Counted from the first letter of the stretch, positions 19,287 through 28,394 are shown. The stretch is DNA of 64,000 bases from Pseudomonas sihuiensis (GCF_900106015.1 NZ_LT629797.1:682001-746000), one strand, 5' to 3'. The notes: generated from the letters alone by a model not told the origin. A program made the numbers and translations.

Positions 19287-20681
19287 TCAGCCGACGATCC
19301 AGTGCGCCATCAGCGCGATGATCGGCAGGGTGATCAGGGTGCGGATGATGAAGATGACGAACAGCTCCAGCAGATTCAGCGGCAGCTTGGCCTTGATGAT
19401 CAGCACGCCGACCTCGGACATGTAGATCAGCTGGGTCAGCGACACGCAGGCCACCACGAAGCGGGTCAGTTCGCTCTCGATGCCCTTGCCCAGCACCGCT
19501 GGCAGGAACATGTCGGCGAAGCCCACCAGCATCGCTGGCGCTGCCTTGGTGGCTTCCGGCAGTTGCAGCAATTCCAGCAACGGTACGATGGGCGCGGACA
19601 GCCAGTTGAAGATCGGGGTGAACTCGGCGATGGCCAGGGAAACGGTGCCGATGGCCATTACCAGTGGCAGCAGACCCAGCCAGATATCGACCACGTTGTG
19701 CACGCCGACCTTGACCATCTGCCCCGGCGAGGGATTGGCGTTGGCGCGCCTGACCGCCTGCAGCAGGCCCCAGCGCAGCAGCGAGGTGCCGGCCGGCACG
19801 TCTTCATTGATCTGCTTGCCGACCCCGACGACGTACTCGTCCTTCTTCCACGACAACGGTGGAATACGCGGGGTGATGATGGCGGCGGCCAGACCGGCGA
19901 CCACCACGGTCAGGTAGAAGGGCACGAACAGATGGTCGAGCTTCATGAAGCTGGTGATCAGCAGGCTGAAGGCGATCGAGGCGATGGAGAAGTTGGTGGC
20001 GATCACTGCCGCTTCGCGGGCGCTGTAGAAGCCCTTCTGGTACTGCTGGGCGGTGATCAGCACGCCGACGGTGCCGGAGCCGAGCCAGCTGGCGATGGCG
20101 TCGATGGCCGAGCGTCCGGGCAGGCCGAAAATCTTGCGGAACACATTGCGCACCAGGGTGCCGCAGAACTCCATCAGGCCGTAGTCGGTAAGCAGCGGCA
20201 GGATCAGGCCGGCGACCAGGAAGAAGGTGATCAACACCGGCGCCAGGTCTTTCAATACCACCCCGCCGGTATTGGCGTTCCACACCCATTCCGGGCCGAA
20301 TTGCCAGAACGTCATGGCCGCGAACAGCCCGCCGAGCACGCGCAGGGCGAGCCACAGCGGTGGCAGCACGAACAGGTCGTTCAACGCGCGACGCTCGGTA
20401 AGCCAGCGTGGCTTGAGCAGGCTGCCAAACAGGCCCAGGACTGCCGAGACGATTAGCAGCCCCGTGGCGATGGCAGGCAGCTGATCGCTGACGGCAGCCT
20501 TGAGTGCGTCAGCCATGACGCCGAGGCCGATGGTGACCTTTTCTTCGTAAACGATGGGGGTGAGAAACAGCAGTACGCCGAGCAACGAGGGGATAAGGAA
20601 GATCAGTAACTGACGCACGCTGTAGGGGTTATCGGTCGGTGGCTGGTCGTCCAGCAGCGGTATGGTTTCGTCACGATTCAT
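19287..20681 (-). CDS. YjiH family membrane protein (nucleoside-recognition Gate domain)
   Basis: The start is the ATG at 20681 (MNRDETIPLL), giving 464 residues; upstream reading only enters the gbuA gene out of phase. It has about ten hydrophobic segments with Gate-domain sequence such as GSGTVGVLITAQQY. YjiH proteins are presumed transporters of unknown substrate. It lies between gbuA and the decarboxylase gene (21-base gap), so a role in moving guanidinobutyrate, arginine or a product is likely but unproven. Confidence 0.8.
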   Translation of the reverse strand: MNRDETIPLLDDQPPTDNPYSVRQLLIFLIPSLLGVLLFLTPIVYEEKVTIGLGVMADALKAAVSDQLPAIATGLLIVSAVLGLFGSLLKPRWLTERRALNDLFVLPPLWLALRVLGGLFAAMTFWQFGPEWVWNANTGGVVLKDLAPVLITFFLVAGLILPLLTDYGLMEFCGTLVRNVFRKIFGLPGRSAIDAIASWLGSGTVGVLITAQQYQKGFYSAREAAVIATNFSIASIAFSLLITSFMKLDHLFVPFYLTVVVAGLAAAIITPRIPPLSWKKDEYVVGVGKQINEDVPAGTSLLRWGLLQAVRRANANPSPGQMVKVGVHNVVDIWLGLLPLVMAIGTVSLAIAEFTPIFNWLSAPIVPLLELLQLPEATKAAPAMLVGFADMFLPAVLGKGIESELTRFVVACVSLTQLIYMSEVGVLIIKAKLPLNLLELFVIFIIRTLITLPIIALMAHWIVG

Positions 20682-20710
20682 CTGGGCACCTTGATTGTTT
20701 TTGTATGTAC

Positions 20711-20732
20711 CGGGCGCCTCGCGGGGCGCCCG
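20711..20732 (-). other. GC-rich hairpin between gbuA and the YjiH gene
   Basis: CGGGCGCC and GGCGCCCG pair around a 6-base loop. Without a T-tract it is more likely an mRNA-processing or stability element inside the operon than a terminator. Confidence 0.5.
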
Positions 20733-20755
20733 GGCGGAGCAGTAAAAGCCGACGG

Positions 20756-21715
20756 TCAGCGACGCTGAACCCCCGGAAGCACGCAGAGCATTTCGTACAG
20801 CAGGTTGGCGCCGAGCAACGAGGTGTTGCCGGTGGTGTCGTAGGGCGGGGAGACCTCGACCAGATCGCCACCGATCAGGTCCAGGCCCTGGCAACCACGG
20901 ATGATCTCGATGGCCTGGATGGTGGTCAGACCGCCGATTTCCGGGGTGCCGGTGCCGGGTGCCCAGGCCGGGTCGATGCCGTCGATGTCGAAGGACAGAT
21001 ACACCGGGCCGCCACCGACCTGCTCGCGCACTTCGGCCATCAGCGGCTCCAGCGACTTGTGCCAGCACTCCTCGGCCTGCACCACGCGGAAACCCTGCTT
21101 GCGGCTCCAGTTGAAGTCCTCGGCGGTATAACCCTGGGCGCGCAGGCCGATCTGCACCACGCGCTGGCTGTCGAGCAGGCCTTCTTCCTGGGCGCGGCGG
21201 AAGGTGGTGCCGTGGGCGATCTTCTCACCGAACATATGGTCGTTGACGTCGGCGTGGGCGTCGATATGCACCAGGCCGATCTTGCCGTACTTCTTGTGCA
21301 GGGCACGCAGGATCGGCAGGGTGATGGTGTGGTCGCCACCCAGGGTCAGCGGTTTGATGCCGAGTTCGACGATCTCGTCGTAGGCCTCTTCGATGATGCG
21401 CACGGCGTCGAGCAGGTTGAAGGTGTTGATCGCCACGTCGCCGATATCGGCCACGTTGAGCGAGTCGAAAGGAGCGGCACCGGTGGCCATGTTGTACGGG
21501 CGGATCATCACCGACTGGGCGCGGATCTCACGTGGGCCGAAGCGAGTGCCGGAGCGTAGTGAGGTGCCGATGTCCAGCGGCACGCCGACGAAGGCGGCGT
21601 CGAGCTGGCGTTTTTCCTCGGTGCTCTGGATGTGGGGCAGGCGCATCATGGTGGCGATGCCGCCGAAGCGGGGCATTTCATTGCCGCCCAGGGGCTGGTG
21701 GAAGGTCTTGTCCAT
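20756..21715 (-). CDS. gbuA: Guanidinobutyrase (ureohydrolase family)
   Basis: Hydrolyses 4-guanidinobutyrate to 4-aminobutyrate and urea with a two-Mn2+ centre. The ureohydrolase metal motifs are all present: GGDHTITLP, VHIDAHADVND and SFDIDGIDPAWAPGTGTPE. The length (319) and the N-terminal MDKTFHQPLGGNEMPRFGG fit Pseudomonas GbuA better than agmatinase SpeB. It is first in a minus-strand set with a YjiH protein, a 2-ketoacid decarboxylase and an NCS1 permease. In P. aeruginosa gbuA is controlled by the LysR-type GbuR; the nearest LysR gene here is 5.7 kb away. Confidence 0.88.
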   Translation of the reverse strand: MDKTFHQPLGGNEMPRFGGIATMMRLPHIQSTEEKRQLDAAFVGVPLDIGTSLRSGTRFGPREIRAQSVMIRPYNMATGAAPFDSLNVADIGDVAINTFNLLDAVRIIEEAYDEIVELGIKPLTLGGDHTITLPILRALHKKYGKIGLVHIDAHADVNDHMFGEKIAHGTTFRRAQEEGLLDSQRVVQIGLRAQGYTAEDFNWSRKQGFRVVQAEECWHKSLEPLMAEVREQVGGGPVYLSFDIDGIDPAWAPGTGTPEIGGLTTIQAIEIIRGCQGLDLIGGDLVEVSPPYDTTGNTSLLGANLLYEMLCVLPGVQRR

Positions 21716-21789
21716 GGGTGGGCCTCAGGCTCGTTCTGGTTGTGGCCGGATTCTTGGCCGGCCAGGCGCTGGGAAAAATCGGCTGGGGC

Positions 21790-21820
21790 AAAAACTTACT
21801 TCAGGATTGTTTGAAGTAAG
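21790..21820 (-). terminator. Rho-independent terminator of the aldolase/ABC transporter set
   Basis: Read on the minus strand, CTTACTTCA and TGAAGTAAG form a perfect 9-bp stem with an 8-base loop followed by TTTTT. It lies 42 bases past the aldolase-fold gene and keeps that transcript out of gbuA. Confidence 0.85.
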
Positions 21821-21861
21821 GCTGTAAGCCCCGGTTCATAAGGTGCGGCGTGGCGTGCGCG

Positions 21862-22584
21862 TCAGTCGCGGTAGCTGGGATCGAGGCGATCGAGCCTGCG
21901 CAGCCAGGCCTGCCAGATCAGCTGGCGCTGCCATTCGGCACCCTGCAACTGCTCGCAGGCGTGCTGCGCCAGGTGCGCGGGAATCTCGCTGCAGGGCTGG
22001 CCACCGCCAGTGGCAGCGAGCTGGATCTCGCAGGCGCGGTTCAGGTAATGCATGACGTAGAAGGCGTCGGCGACGCTGGCGCCGACGCTGAGCAGGCCGT
22101 GGTGGCGCAGCAGCAGGGCGATGTTGTCGCCCAGCGAGGCCTGGATACGTGTACGTTCGTCCAGATCCAGCGCCACGCCTTCATAGGCGTGGTAACCCAG
22201 GCGCCCGTGGAATTCGGTGCTGATCTGGTTGAGCTGCAGCAGGCCGGCGTCCTGAGCGGCCACCGCCATACCGGCCAGGGTATGGGTGTGGATCACGCAG
22301 TGGGCGTCGTCGCGGGCCATGTGCACGGCGCTGTGGATGGTGAAGCCGGCGACGTTGTAGTCGGCGTTGCCCTCGACCACCTTGCCGTGCATGTCCACCA
22401 CGATCAGGTCGCTGGCGCGGATCTCCTCGAAGAACAGGCCGAAGGGATTGATTAAAAAGCGCGGCTCGCCGTCGCCTGGCAGGCGCACGGAAAAGTGCGT
22501 GTAGAGGGTGTCGTCCCAGCCGAACAGGGCAGCCAGGCGATAGGCCGCGGCCAGGTCGCGGCGCAGGGTGGCGATATCGTTCAT
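21862..22584 (-). CDS. Class II aldolase/adducin family protein
   Basis: The 240-residue protein has the Zn2+-binding motif [11 protein letters not shown] and a later RHHGLL, with the N-terminal [10 protein letters not shown] of this fold. Members cleave or epimerise sugar phosphates or decarboxylate related compounds; several are of unknown function. Its start overlaps the end of the transporter gene by 4 bases (ATGA), so the two are translationally coupled. It is the last gene of the set and is followed by a terminator. Substrate unknown. Confidence 0.8.
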   Translation of the reverse strand: MNDIATLRRDLAAAYRLAALFGWDDTLYTHFSVRLPGDGEPRFLINPFGLFFEEIRASDLIVVDMHGKVVEGNADYNVAGFTIHSAVHMARDDAHCVIHTHTLAGMAVAAQDAGLLQLNQISTEFHGRLGYHAYEGVALDLDERTRIQASLGDNIALLLRHHGLLSVGASVADAFYVMHYLNRACEIQLAATGGGQPCSEIPAHLAQHACEQLQGAEWQRQLIWQAWLRRLDRLDPSYRD

Positions 22585-24104
22585 GCGTTCTCCAGGCCGA
22601 TGAAACGGCGTACACGTTCGTGGTTGCCGCTGCGGATGGCGTCGGGCGAGGCGTCGAGCTGGACGTGGCCGTTTTCCATGAACAGCACGCGGTCGGAAAT
22701 CGACAGGGCGAAGTCCATCTCGTGGGTGACGATCAGCATGGTCATGCCCTCGCGGGCCAGGTCGCGGATCACCGCGAGCACGTCGCCGACCAGTTCCGGG
22801 TCGAGCGCCGAGGTGGGCTCGTCGAACAGCATGATGTCCGGCTTCATCGCCAGGGCTCGGGCGATGGCCACGCGCTGCTGCTGGCCACCGGAGAGCTGGT
22901 GCGGGTACTTGTTGGCGTGGGCCAGCAGGCCGACCTTGTCCAGCAGCGCCAGTGCCTGCCGGCGCAGGTCGGCGGTATCGCCCAGGCCGTGGTAGCGCGG
23001 CGCGAGCAGCACATTGTCGAGAATGGTGCGGTGCGGGAACAGGTTGAAGCTCTGGAACACCATGCCGATGCGCCGCACGCCTTCGCGCTGGCGGCGGTTC
23101 TCGGGGCGGTCGCCGGCTTGGATGAACGACTCGCCGAACAGCACGATCTCGCCTTGGTCGATGCTTTCCAGGCCGTTGATGGTGCGGATCAGCGAGGTCT
23201 TGCCGGAGCCGGACGGGCCGATGATGGAGATCACCTCGCCGGGCTGCACGCTCAGGTCGATGCCCTTGAGCACATGGTGGTCGCCGTAGTGCTTGTGGAT
23301 GTTGCTGAGGTGCAGCGCCGCCGGGGTACCGGGCTGGCGCGCCTGCGCGCCGCCGGCCGTCACCTGCGGCAGGCTGCTGCGCAGCTCGGCCATCTGGGCC
23401 TCACCCAGGGTGCTCGGTTTACGCCGGCCAAGGTCGAGATGACGCTCCAGATACTGCAGGCCCCAGCCGAACAGGCTGACGATCAGCACGTAGTACACGG
23501 CCACGGCGCCGAGGGTTTCCAGCACCAGGAAGTTCTGCGCGTAGAGGCGTTGGCCCACCAGCAGCAGCTCGCTGAGGGAGATCACCGAGACCAGCGAGGT
23601 CAGCTTGACGATGGTGACGTACTCGTTGGTCAGGGTCGGCAGGGCGATGCGAAAGGCCTGCGGCACCACGATGAGCCGTTGCGCGCCGATGCGGCCGATG
23701 CCCAAAGCGCGGGCCGCCTCGCGCTGACCTTTGGCCACCGAGAGCAGGCCGCCGCGGTGAATCTCCGCCATGTACGCCGCTTCGGTCAGCACCAGGGCGA
23801 ACAGGCCGGCATAGAACGGGTTGGACAGCACCTTGCCGCTGGCCGGGATGAGTTGTGGCAGGTTGTAGACGAAGATCAGCAGCACCAGCAGCGGTACGCT
23901 GCGAAAGAACCACACGTAGATCGCGGCTGGCGCACTGAGCCAGCGGCTGGCGGCCTGCTTGGCACTGGCCAGGCCGAAGCCCAGCACCAGACCGAGCAGC
24001 CAGGCCAGGCTGCTGAGTTTGACCACCGTCCAGCACGCGGCCCAGAAGGCCGGCATGGAAAACAGGGAGAAGAAATAGCTCCATTCGAACGGCATATGGG
24101 GCAC
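22581..24104 (-). CDS. Amino-acid-type ABC transporter: permease fused to ATPase
   Basis: One 507-residue chain joins a HisM-type permease (residues about 1-225, five hydrophobic segments, with the EAA-like loop [22 protein letters not shown]) to a HisP-type ATPase (about 265-505). The ATPase has Walker [10 protein letters not shown], signature [15 protein letters not shown], Walker [13 protein letters not shown] and a switch histidine in THEMD. The two parts are normally separate genes; here a linker of about 40 residues joins them with no frameshift. Two chains would form a homodimeric importer fed by the binding protein encoded upstream. The ligand is unknown, perhaps an amino acid derivative. 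Confidence 0.88.
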   Translation of the reverse strand: MPHMPFEWSYFFSLFSMPAFWAACWTVVKLSSLAWLLGLVLGFGLASAKQAASRWLSAPAAIYVWFFRSVPLLVLLIFVYNLPQLIPASGKVLSNPFYAGLFALVLTEAAYMAEIHRGGLLSVAKGQREAARALGIGRIGAQRLIVVPQAFRIALPTLTNEYVTIVKLTSLVSVISLSELLLVGQRLYAQNFLVLETLGAVAVYYVLIVSLFGWGLQYLERHLDLGRRKPSTLGEAQMAELRSSLPQVTAGGAQARQPGTPAALHLSNIHKHYGDHHVLKGIDLSVQPGEVISIIGPSGSGKTSLIRTINGLESIDQGEIVLFGESFIQAGDRPENRRQREGVRRIGMVFQSFNLFPHRTILDNVLLAPRYHGLGDTADLRRQALALLDKVGLLAHANKYPHQLSGGQQQRVAIARALAMKPDIMLFDEPTSALDPELVGDVLAVIRDLAREGMTMLIVTHEMDFALSISDRVLFMENGHVQLDASPDAIRSGNHERVRRFIGLENA

Positions 24105-24119
24105 CTGCTACTCAAGCCG

Positions 24120-24158
24120 AAAAAAGGCCGCTGGCCTGATCAAGCACCGGCCAGCGGG
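24120..24158 (-). terminator. Intra-operon terminator or attenuator
   Basis: On the minus strand CCGCTGGCC and GGCCAGCGG form a 9-bp stem with a 12-base loop, followed by CC and TTTTTT. It lies between the binding-protein and permease-ATPase genes, so it probably lowers expression of the membrane part. Confidence 0.8.
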
Positions 24159-24220
24159 GTGAAGCGGTCATGCCATGCAGCGCCCGTGGGTGAGCCATAA
24201 GGCTTATCCACGGGTTGGTT

Positions 24221-25027
24221 TCAGGCTTCTTCCAGGTTGTATTTCTTCAGCAACTCGCTGTACTCGCCGCTGGCCTTGAACTCGTCCAGCGCGGCTTTCA
24301 GGGCGTCGAGCAACTGGGCGTTGCCTTTTTTCACGTAGATGCCCAGCACCTGCGGATAGATCGAGCCCTTGGAGCTGATGGCGATACGGCCTTTGGCACG
24401 TTCGACGATGCGCAGCGAGGCGGCGTCGATCTCCAGGTGTGCCTGGATATGGCCGGAGAGCAGCGCCTGGGTGGTTTCGGCGGTGGTCGGGTACTGGTTG
24501 ATGGTGATGGCGCCGGCGCCTTGCTCCTTGCAGTAGCCGTCGGAGACTTTCTGCAGTGCCGGAATCCATGAGGTGCCCTGTTGCAGACCAACGGTCATGC
24601 CGCACAGTTCTTCGGGGGTAGCCGGTTTCTTTTCGGCGTCGCTGCGTACCATGATCGCCGCACCGGTTTTGGCGTAGGGAATGGCATCGGCTTTCTCCAG
24701 GCGCTCGGGGAGGATGTACATGCCGGAGATGATGGTGTCGAAACGGCCCGCGTCGAGGCCGAGGATCAGGTTGGGAAAGGTGATGTCGCTGAAGCTCGCC
24801 TCCAGGCCCAGACGCTTGGCCAGCGCTGCGGAAACCTCCGGGTCGAAGCCGAGCACCTTGTCGCCTTCGTAGTATTCGAACGGTGGGTAGGAAATCTCCA
24901 TGCCCACCTTCAACTCGCCGCTGGCGAGGGTCTTGGGCGTTTCTGCGGCGTGGGCGGTGCTGAACAGGCCAGCGAGGGTGCAGGCCAGAGCCAGGGCGGT
25001 GGTGCGCAGCGGTTTACGGGTTGTCAT
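24221..25027 (-). CDS. Periplasmic solute-binding protein (amino acid type)
   Basis: A family 3 extracellular binding protein of 268 residues. It has a cleavable signal peptide (about 28 residues, cleavage after AHA), then GELKVGMEISYPPFEYYE and the central GFDPEVSAALAKRLG typical of polar amino acid receptors. It would capture the ligand for the fused permease-ATPase encoded next. It starts 42 bases after the oxygenase gene on the same strand. Confidence 0.88.
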   Translation of the reverse strand: MTTRKPLRTTALALACTLAGLFSTAHAAETPKTLASGELKVGMEISYPPFEYYEGDKVLGFDPEVSAALAKRLGLEASFSDITFPNLILGLDAGRFDTIISGMYILPERLEKADAIPYAKTGAAIMVRSDAEKKPATPEELCGMTVGLQQGTSWIPALQKVSDGYCKEQGAGAITINQYPTTAETTQALLSGHIQAHLEIDAASLRIVERAKGRIAISSKGSIYPQVLGIYVKKGNAQLLDALKAALDEFKASGEYSELLKKYNLEEA

Positions 25028-25069
25028 TGTTTATCTCCGGGTCAGGGCTTGTGTTGGCAGCGTGGAAAG

Positions 25070-26113
25070 TCACAGCGCACTCGGCTGGTGCTTCAGGTGG
25101 CCGAAGCTGGACGGTGCGCGGGCGCGTTCGGGCAGCTGCAACTGGCCGTCCTCGACGCGCTTCTTGAGGTATTGGTAGGTCTGCAGCGCCTGGCTCCACA
25201 TGTGTTCGCCGATGCTGATGGTTTCGTAGCTCTGGCCGGTGGCCTCGAACTGCGGCAGCGGGCGGATCTGCGTGTGGTAGTCGCAGGCATAGAAGAAGGG
25301 GAAGGAGTAGCGCTCCTGGCTGACCTTGCGCACACGGTGCGAGGTGGCGACGAAGGTGCCGGCGCTCATCACCTCGAGCATGTCGCCGATGTTGACGACG
25401 AAGGTACCCTCGCGCGGCGGTGCGTCGATCCACTGGCCGAGGTCGTTCATCACCTCCAGCCCCGGGCGGTCGGCGAGCAGGATGGTGAAGCACTCATAGT
25501 CGGTGTGGGCGCCGATGCCGGGGGCATCCTGGGCGTCGCCGTCGAAGGGGTAGTGGATCAGGCGCAGCTTCGACGGCGGGAAGTTGGCCATCTCGTCGAA
25601 GGTGTTTTCCGGCACGCCGAGGGCCAGGGCGAAGCCACGGAACAGCATGCGACCAAGCTGGAAGATGCGCGCGTAGTAGGCCTGCACCGCTTCCTTGAAA
25701 ATGGGCAGCGTTGGCCAGTCGTTGGGCCCCAGCAGCGGCGTGCCGGCCAGCACCAGCGGGTTGTCGGCGGGGACTTCGAAACCGATGTCGAAGGCTTCCT
25801 TGTGGTCCGGCTTGCCAGCGCCGTAGCGTTCCTCTCCCTCGGGCACGAAGCCCTTGTGGCTGGCCGAGGTGCCGATGTAGTGGCGCATCTTGGCGTCCAG
25901 GGGCTGGGCGAAATAGTCCTCGGCGGCGCGGTGCAGGCCATCGATCAGCGTCTGCTCGATGCCATGGCCGCTGATGTAGAGAAAGCCCACCTCACGGGCG
26001 GCGCGGCCCAGGTTCTCGGCCACGGCCAGGCGCTCGGCCGGGTCGCTGCTGAACAGGCCGGCGATGTCGACCACGGGGATTTCGGTGAAATGCTTGGCGT
26101 TGTTGTTCATCAC
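25070..26113 (-). CDS. Fe(II)/2-oxoglutarate oxygenase, isopenicillin N synthase-like
   Basis: The 347-residue protein carries the family metal triad: HTDYE supplies the His-x-Asp pair, and TSHRVRKV the distal His. The RYS motif in ERYSFPFF would bind the 2-oxoglutarate carboxylate. The N-terminal part ([25 protein letters not shown]) is standard for the superfamily. It would hydroxylate, desaturate or oxidatively cleave a small molecule using O2. It starts 6 bases after the TIM-barrel gene. The substrate is presumably what the adjacent transporter brings in, but that is inferred. Confidence 0.85.
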   Translation of the reverse strand: MMNNNAKHFTEIPVVDIAGLFSSDPAERLAVAENLGRAAREVGFLYISGHGIEQTLIDGLHRAAEDYFAQPLDAKMRHYIGTSASHKGFVPEGEERYGAGKPDHKEAFDIGFEVPADNPLVLAGTPLLGPNDWPTLPIFKEAVQAYYARIFQLGRMLFRGFALALGVPENTFDEMANFPPSKLRLIHYPFDGDAQDAPGIGAHTDYECFTILLADRPGLEVMNDLGQWIDAPPREGTFVVNIGDMLEVMSAGTFVATSHRVRKVSQERYSFPFFYACDYHTQIRPLPQFEATGQSYETISIGEHMWSQALQTYQYLKKRVEDGQLQLPERARAPSSFGHLKHQPSAL

Positions 26114-26119
26114 GGCTCC

Positions 26120-26962
26120 TCAGCGACTGGTGAAACGGTGGAAGTGCTGGCGCTCGCAGCGCGCCATCCACTGGTTGAGCTGCCACAGGTCGGCCACCGG
26201 CATGTCGGTGAAGGGCAGGTGGTGCAGGTAGCCGTCCGGGCCGAATTCGGGGGTCAGGGTGGTGGTCTGCAGGCCGCGTTTTTCCTGGCTGCTCCAGATG
26301 CTTTCCCAGTGGCGCTGGTGGAAGGCCAGTACCTCGGCGTATTCCGGGGCGCCGGGGTGCGGCACCTGCGGGCCTTGGTCGTAGCCCACGCGAGCCTGGA
26401 TGTGGTCGACCCGCTCGATAAAGGCGGAAAGGTCGTCTGCGGGATCGTCGAGCAGGCGCTCGCAGGTCACCAGCCAGTGGCTGATGTCGCTGGTGAAGCG
26501 CAGTTCGGGCACCTGGCGAATCACGTCGAGAGTGACCCAGGGGCTGTACAGCGAGCGGCCGCGATGAATTTCGAAGCACACGCGCAGACCGCTGGCCGAG
26601 GCCAGTTCGACGGCTCGGGCGAAGAAGTCGACCTGCTCACTCAGCGCCCAGCGATCATTGCCGGGCAGCACGTTGACCAGGCGCGGGCCGAGTTCGGCGG
26701 CCCAGTCGAGCTTCATGCGCAGGTCTTCGAGGTGCACCTGCGGGCTGTCGCTCTGACGTGGCAGAACCGGGGTGGAGGTGAACAGGGTGGCGATATAGGG
26801 GACATTCTGCTCGCGCAGCAGACGGGCATTGATGGCGCGCTGCGCGGCGGTCTCGGGGATGCGCGCTTCGATACCGTCGAAGCCGGCACCGAGCGCTTCG
26901 TCGAGCGCTTGCTGCCAACTGCCGCGGTAACCCCAGAGGGTGCGGAAGATTTCCAGTCGCAT
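26120..26962 (-). CDS. TIM-barrel sugar isomerase/epimerase-like protein
   Basis: A 280-residue xylose-isomerase-like barrel. Candidate metal ligands in the usual order are Glu in FEIHRG, Asp and His in SDISHWL, and Glu near the end in LTPEFG. Members isomerise or epimerise sugars, inositols or hydroxy acids, and some act in catabolism of amino-acid-like compounds. It is the first gene of the minus-strand set and is transcribed away from the LysR gene. Confidence 0.78.
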   Translation of the reverse strand: MRLEIFRTLWGYRGSWQQALDEALGAGFDGIEARIPETAAQRAINARLLREQNVPYIATLFTSTPVLPRQSDSPQVHLEDLRMKLDWAAELGPRLVNVLPGNDRWALSEQVDFFARAVELASASGLRVCFEIHRGRSLYSPWVTLDVIRQVPELRFTSDISHWLVTCERLLDDPADDLSAFIERVDHIQARVGYDQGPQVPHPGAPEYAEVLAFHQRHWESIWSSQEKRGLQTTTLTPEFGPDGYLHHLPFTDMPVADLWQLNQWMARCERQHFHRFTSR

Positions 26963-27111
26963 GGCCGTCTCCTGAAGAGGACGAAGGTCAGCGGCAGATT
27001 GGCAAGGGGCGTGGTGTGGCGCCCGGTGGCGGCCGATTCGAGTCGGCGCCTGGTTATGGCAGCATTGTTGGCTCAGCCTGCGAATGGTTTAAATCGCATC
27101 GAACAAATACT

Positions 27112-27133
27112 TAGTTCAGTGATTGCTGAACTA
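27112..27133. promoter_or_regulatory. Candidate LysR-type operator
   Basis: TAGTTCAG-N6-CTGAACTA is a perfect 8-bp dyad in the AT-rich stretch upstream of the TIM-barrel gene and divergent from the LysR gene. Position and symmetry fit a LysR recognition site; binding is inferred. Confidence 0.5.
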
Positions 27134-27254
27134 TTGATACGCCATGCGCTGCCCCGGATTTCATTCGGGTACTAAGCTAGCGCCGCTCCGTAGGATGCGC
27201 CGCGCGCACCTGTTGTTTCGTCGGTCTGTGCCTAGAGCAGGGCGGTGTAGTCTT

Positions 27255-27315
27255 GTAGCCCGGATGCAATCCGGGGAAATAGGCTGGCTGTTGTCCCGGA
27301 TTTCATCCGGGCTAC
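27255..27315. repeat. REP-type inverted repeat (GTAGCCCGGATG family)
   Basis: A full paired copy ending about 70 bases before the LysR start codon. A degenerate half copy sits at 27152-27173. Confidence 0.85.
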
Positions 27316-27383
27316 GTTTGCTGGATGTGCCAGGCCAGGGCAGGGCGCTACACTGGCGCTCCGTTCCTCTGCCGTGCGCCGCC

Positions 27384-28277
27384 ATGTCCCTCGCTTTACC
27401 CGACCTGAAACTGCTGAAGATCTTTGTCGCCGTGGTGCGTCATCAGGGCTTCGCCGCCGCGCAGCAGGAACTGAACCTGTCCACTTCTGCGATCAGCACC
27501 TACATGAGCCAGCTGGAAAGCCAGCTTGGCATTGTGCTTTGCCATCGAGGCCGCGGCGGCTTCAGCCTGACCAGCAAGGGCGAGCTGTTTCACCAGGAAA
27601 CCCTGCGCCTGCTCGGCGAACTGGAAGGTTTCGAGCGCTATTCGGCGGCGCTCAAGGGCGAGTTGCGCGGCACCCTCAACCTCGGTGTGCTGGACTCCAC
27701 GGTCAGCGATCCGGCCCTGCCATTGGCCGAGGTGATCGGCGCCTACAGCCAGGAGCACCCTGGCGTGCATCTGCACCTGTCGGTGATGAGCCCTTATGAG
27801 CTGCAACTGGCGGTGCTGGACAATCGTCTGGATCTGGCCATCGGTGCTTTCTCCACGCGCATGAACGGCCTGGTCTACCAGCCGTTGTATCGCGAGCAAC
27901 ACTGGCTGTATTGCAGCGAGCGGCATGCCCTGTTCGAGCAGAGACGGATACCCGAAGAACTGATCACCCAGCAACGCATGGTGGGCCGTGGCTACTGGAG
28001 CCAGGCCGAACTGGCACGCCATGGTTTCAAGCACAGTGCGGCCACGGTGGAGTCGATGGAGGCGCAGCTGATTCTGGTGCTCTCTGGCGCCTACATCGGC
28101 TATCTGCCGGAGCACTACGCCCAGCCCTGGGTGGATCAGGGCAAGCTGCGGGTATTGCTGCCAGCGGTATTTGGCTACCAGGCACCGTTCTCGCTGATCC
28201 TGCGCCGAGGGCGTACTCGCGAGCCGCTGATTCAGACCTTTCGCGATTTGCTCAAAACGCAACTGAATCAAATCTGA
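27384..28277 (+). CDS. LysR family transcriptional regulator
   Basis: 297 residues: an N-terminal winged helix-turn-helix (LKLLKIFVAVVRHQGFAAA, STSAISTYMSQLE) and a periplasmic-binding-like effector domain from about residue 90. The ATG at 27384 is chosen because it begins the conserved helix-turn-helix region; reading further upstream enters a REP element. It is divergent from the oxygenase/transporter set and is its likely regulator. In P. aeruginosa the LysR gene gbuR adjoins gbuA, so this gene could instead be gbuR with the 5.4-kb set lying between. Confidence 0.85.
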   Translation: MSLALPDLKLLKIFVAVVRHQGFAAAQQELNLSTSAISTYMSQLESQLGIVLCHRGRGGFSLTSKGELFHQETLRLLGELEGFERYSAALKGELRGTLNLGVLDSTVSDPALPLAEVIGAYSQEHPGVHLHLSVMSPYELQLAVLDNRLDLAIGAFSTRMNGLVYQPLYREQHWLYCSERHALFEQRRIPEELITQQRMVGRGYWSQAELARHGFKHSAATVESMEAQLILVLSGAYIGYLPEHYAQPWVDQGKLRVLLPAVFGYQAPFSLILRRGRTREPLIQTFRDLLKTQLNQI

Positions 28278-28394
28278 AACAGGGTCGTCTTTCTCCTCCG
28301 AAAGGCTTAGAGCCTGCAACTGGCGCGGTTATTAGGCTGTGCTAGTACTTATTCATACGTCTGTACCAACTTCAATTCGAACAGGGAAGCCTCG

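Larger units (their letters stand above)
26963..27383. other. Divergent intergenic region, TIM-barrel gene / LysR gene
   Basis: These 421 bases hold no gene. The part near the TIM-barrel gene (27060-27135) is AT-rich and contains a 22-bp palindrome suited to a regulator site. The part near the LysR gene holds a half REP (27152-27173) and a full REP (27255-27315). Confidence 0.75.

Noticed and set aside
21790..21820. Palindrome upstream of gbuA as a regulator site
   Set aside because: Read on the minus strand it has a five-T tail right after the aldolase gene, which makes a terminator the simpler reading.
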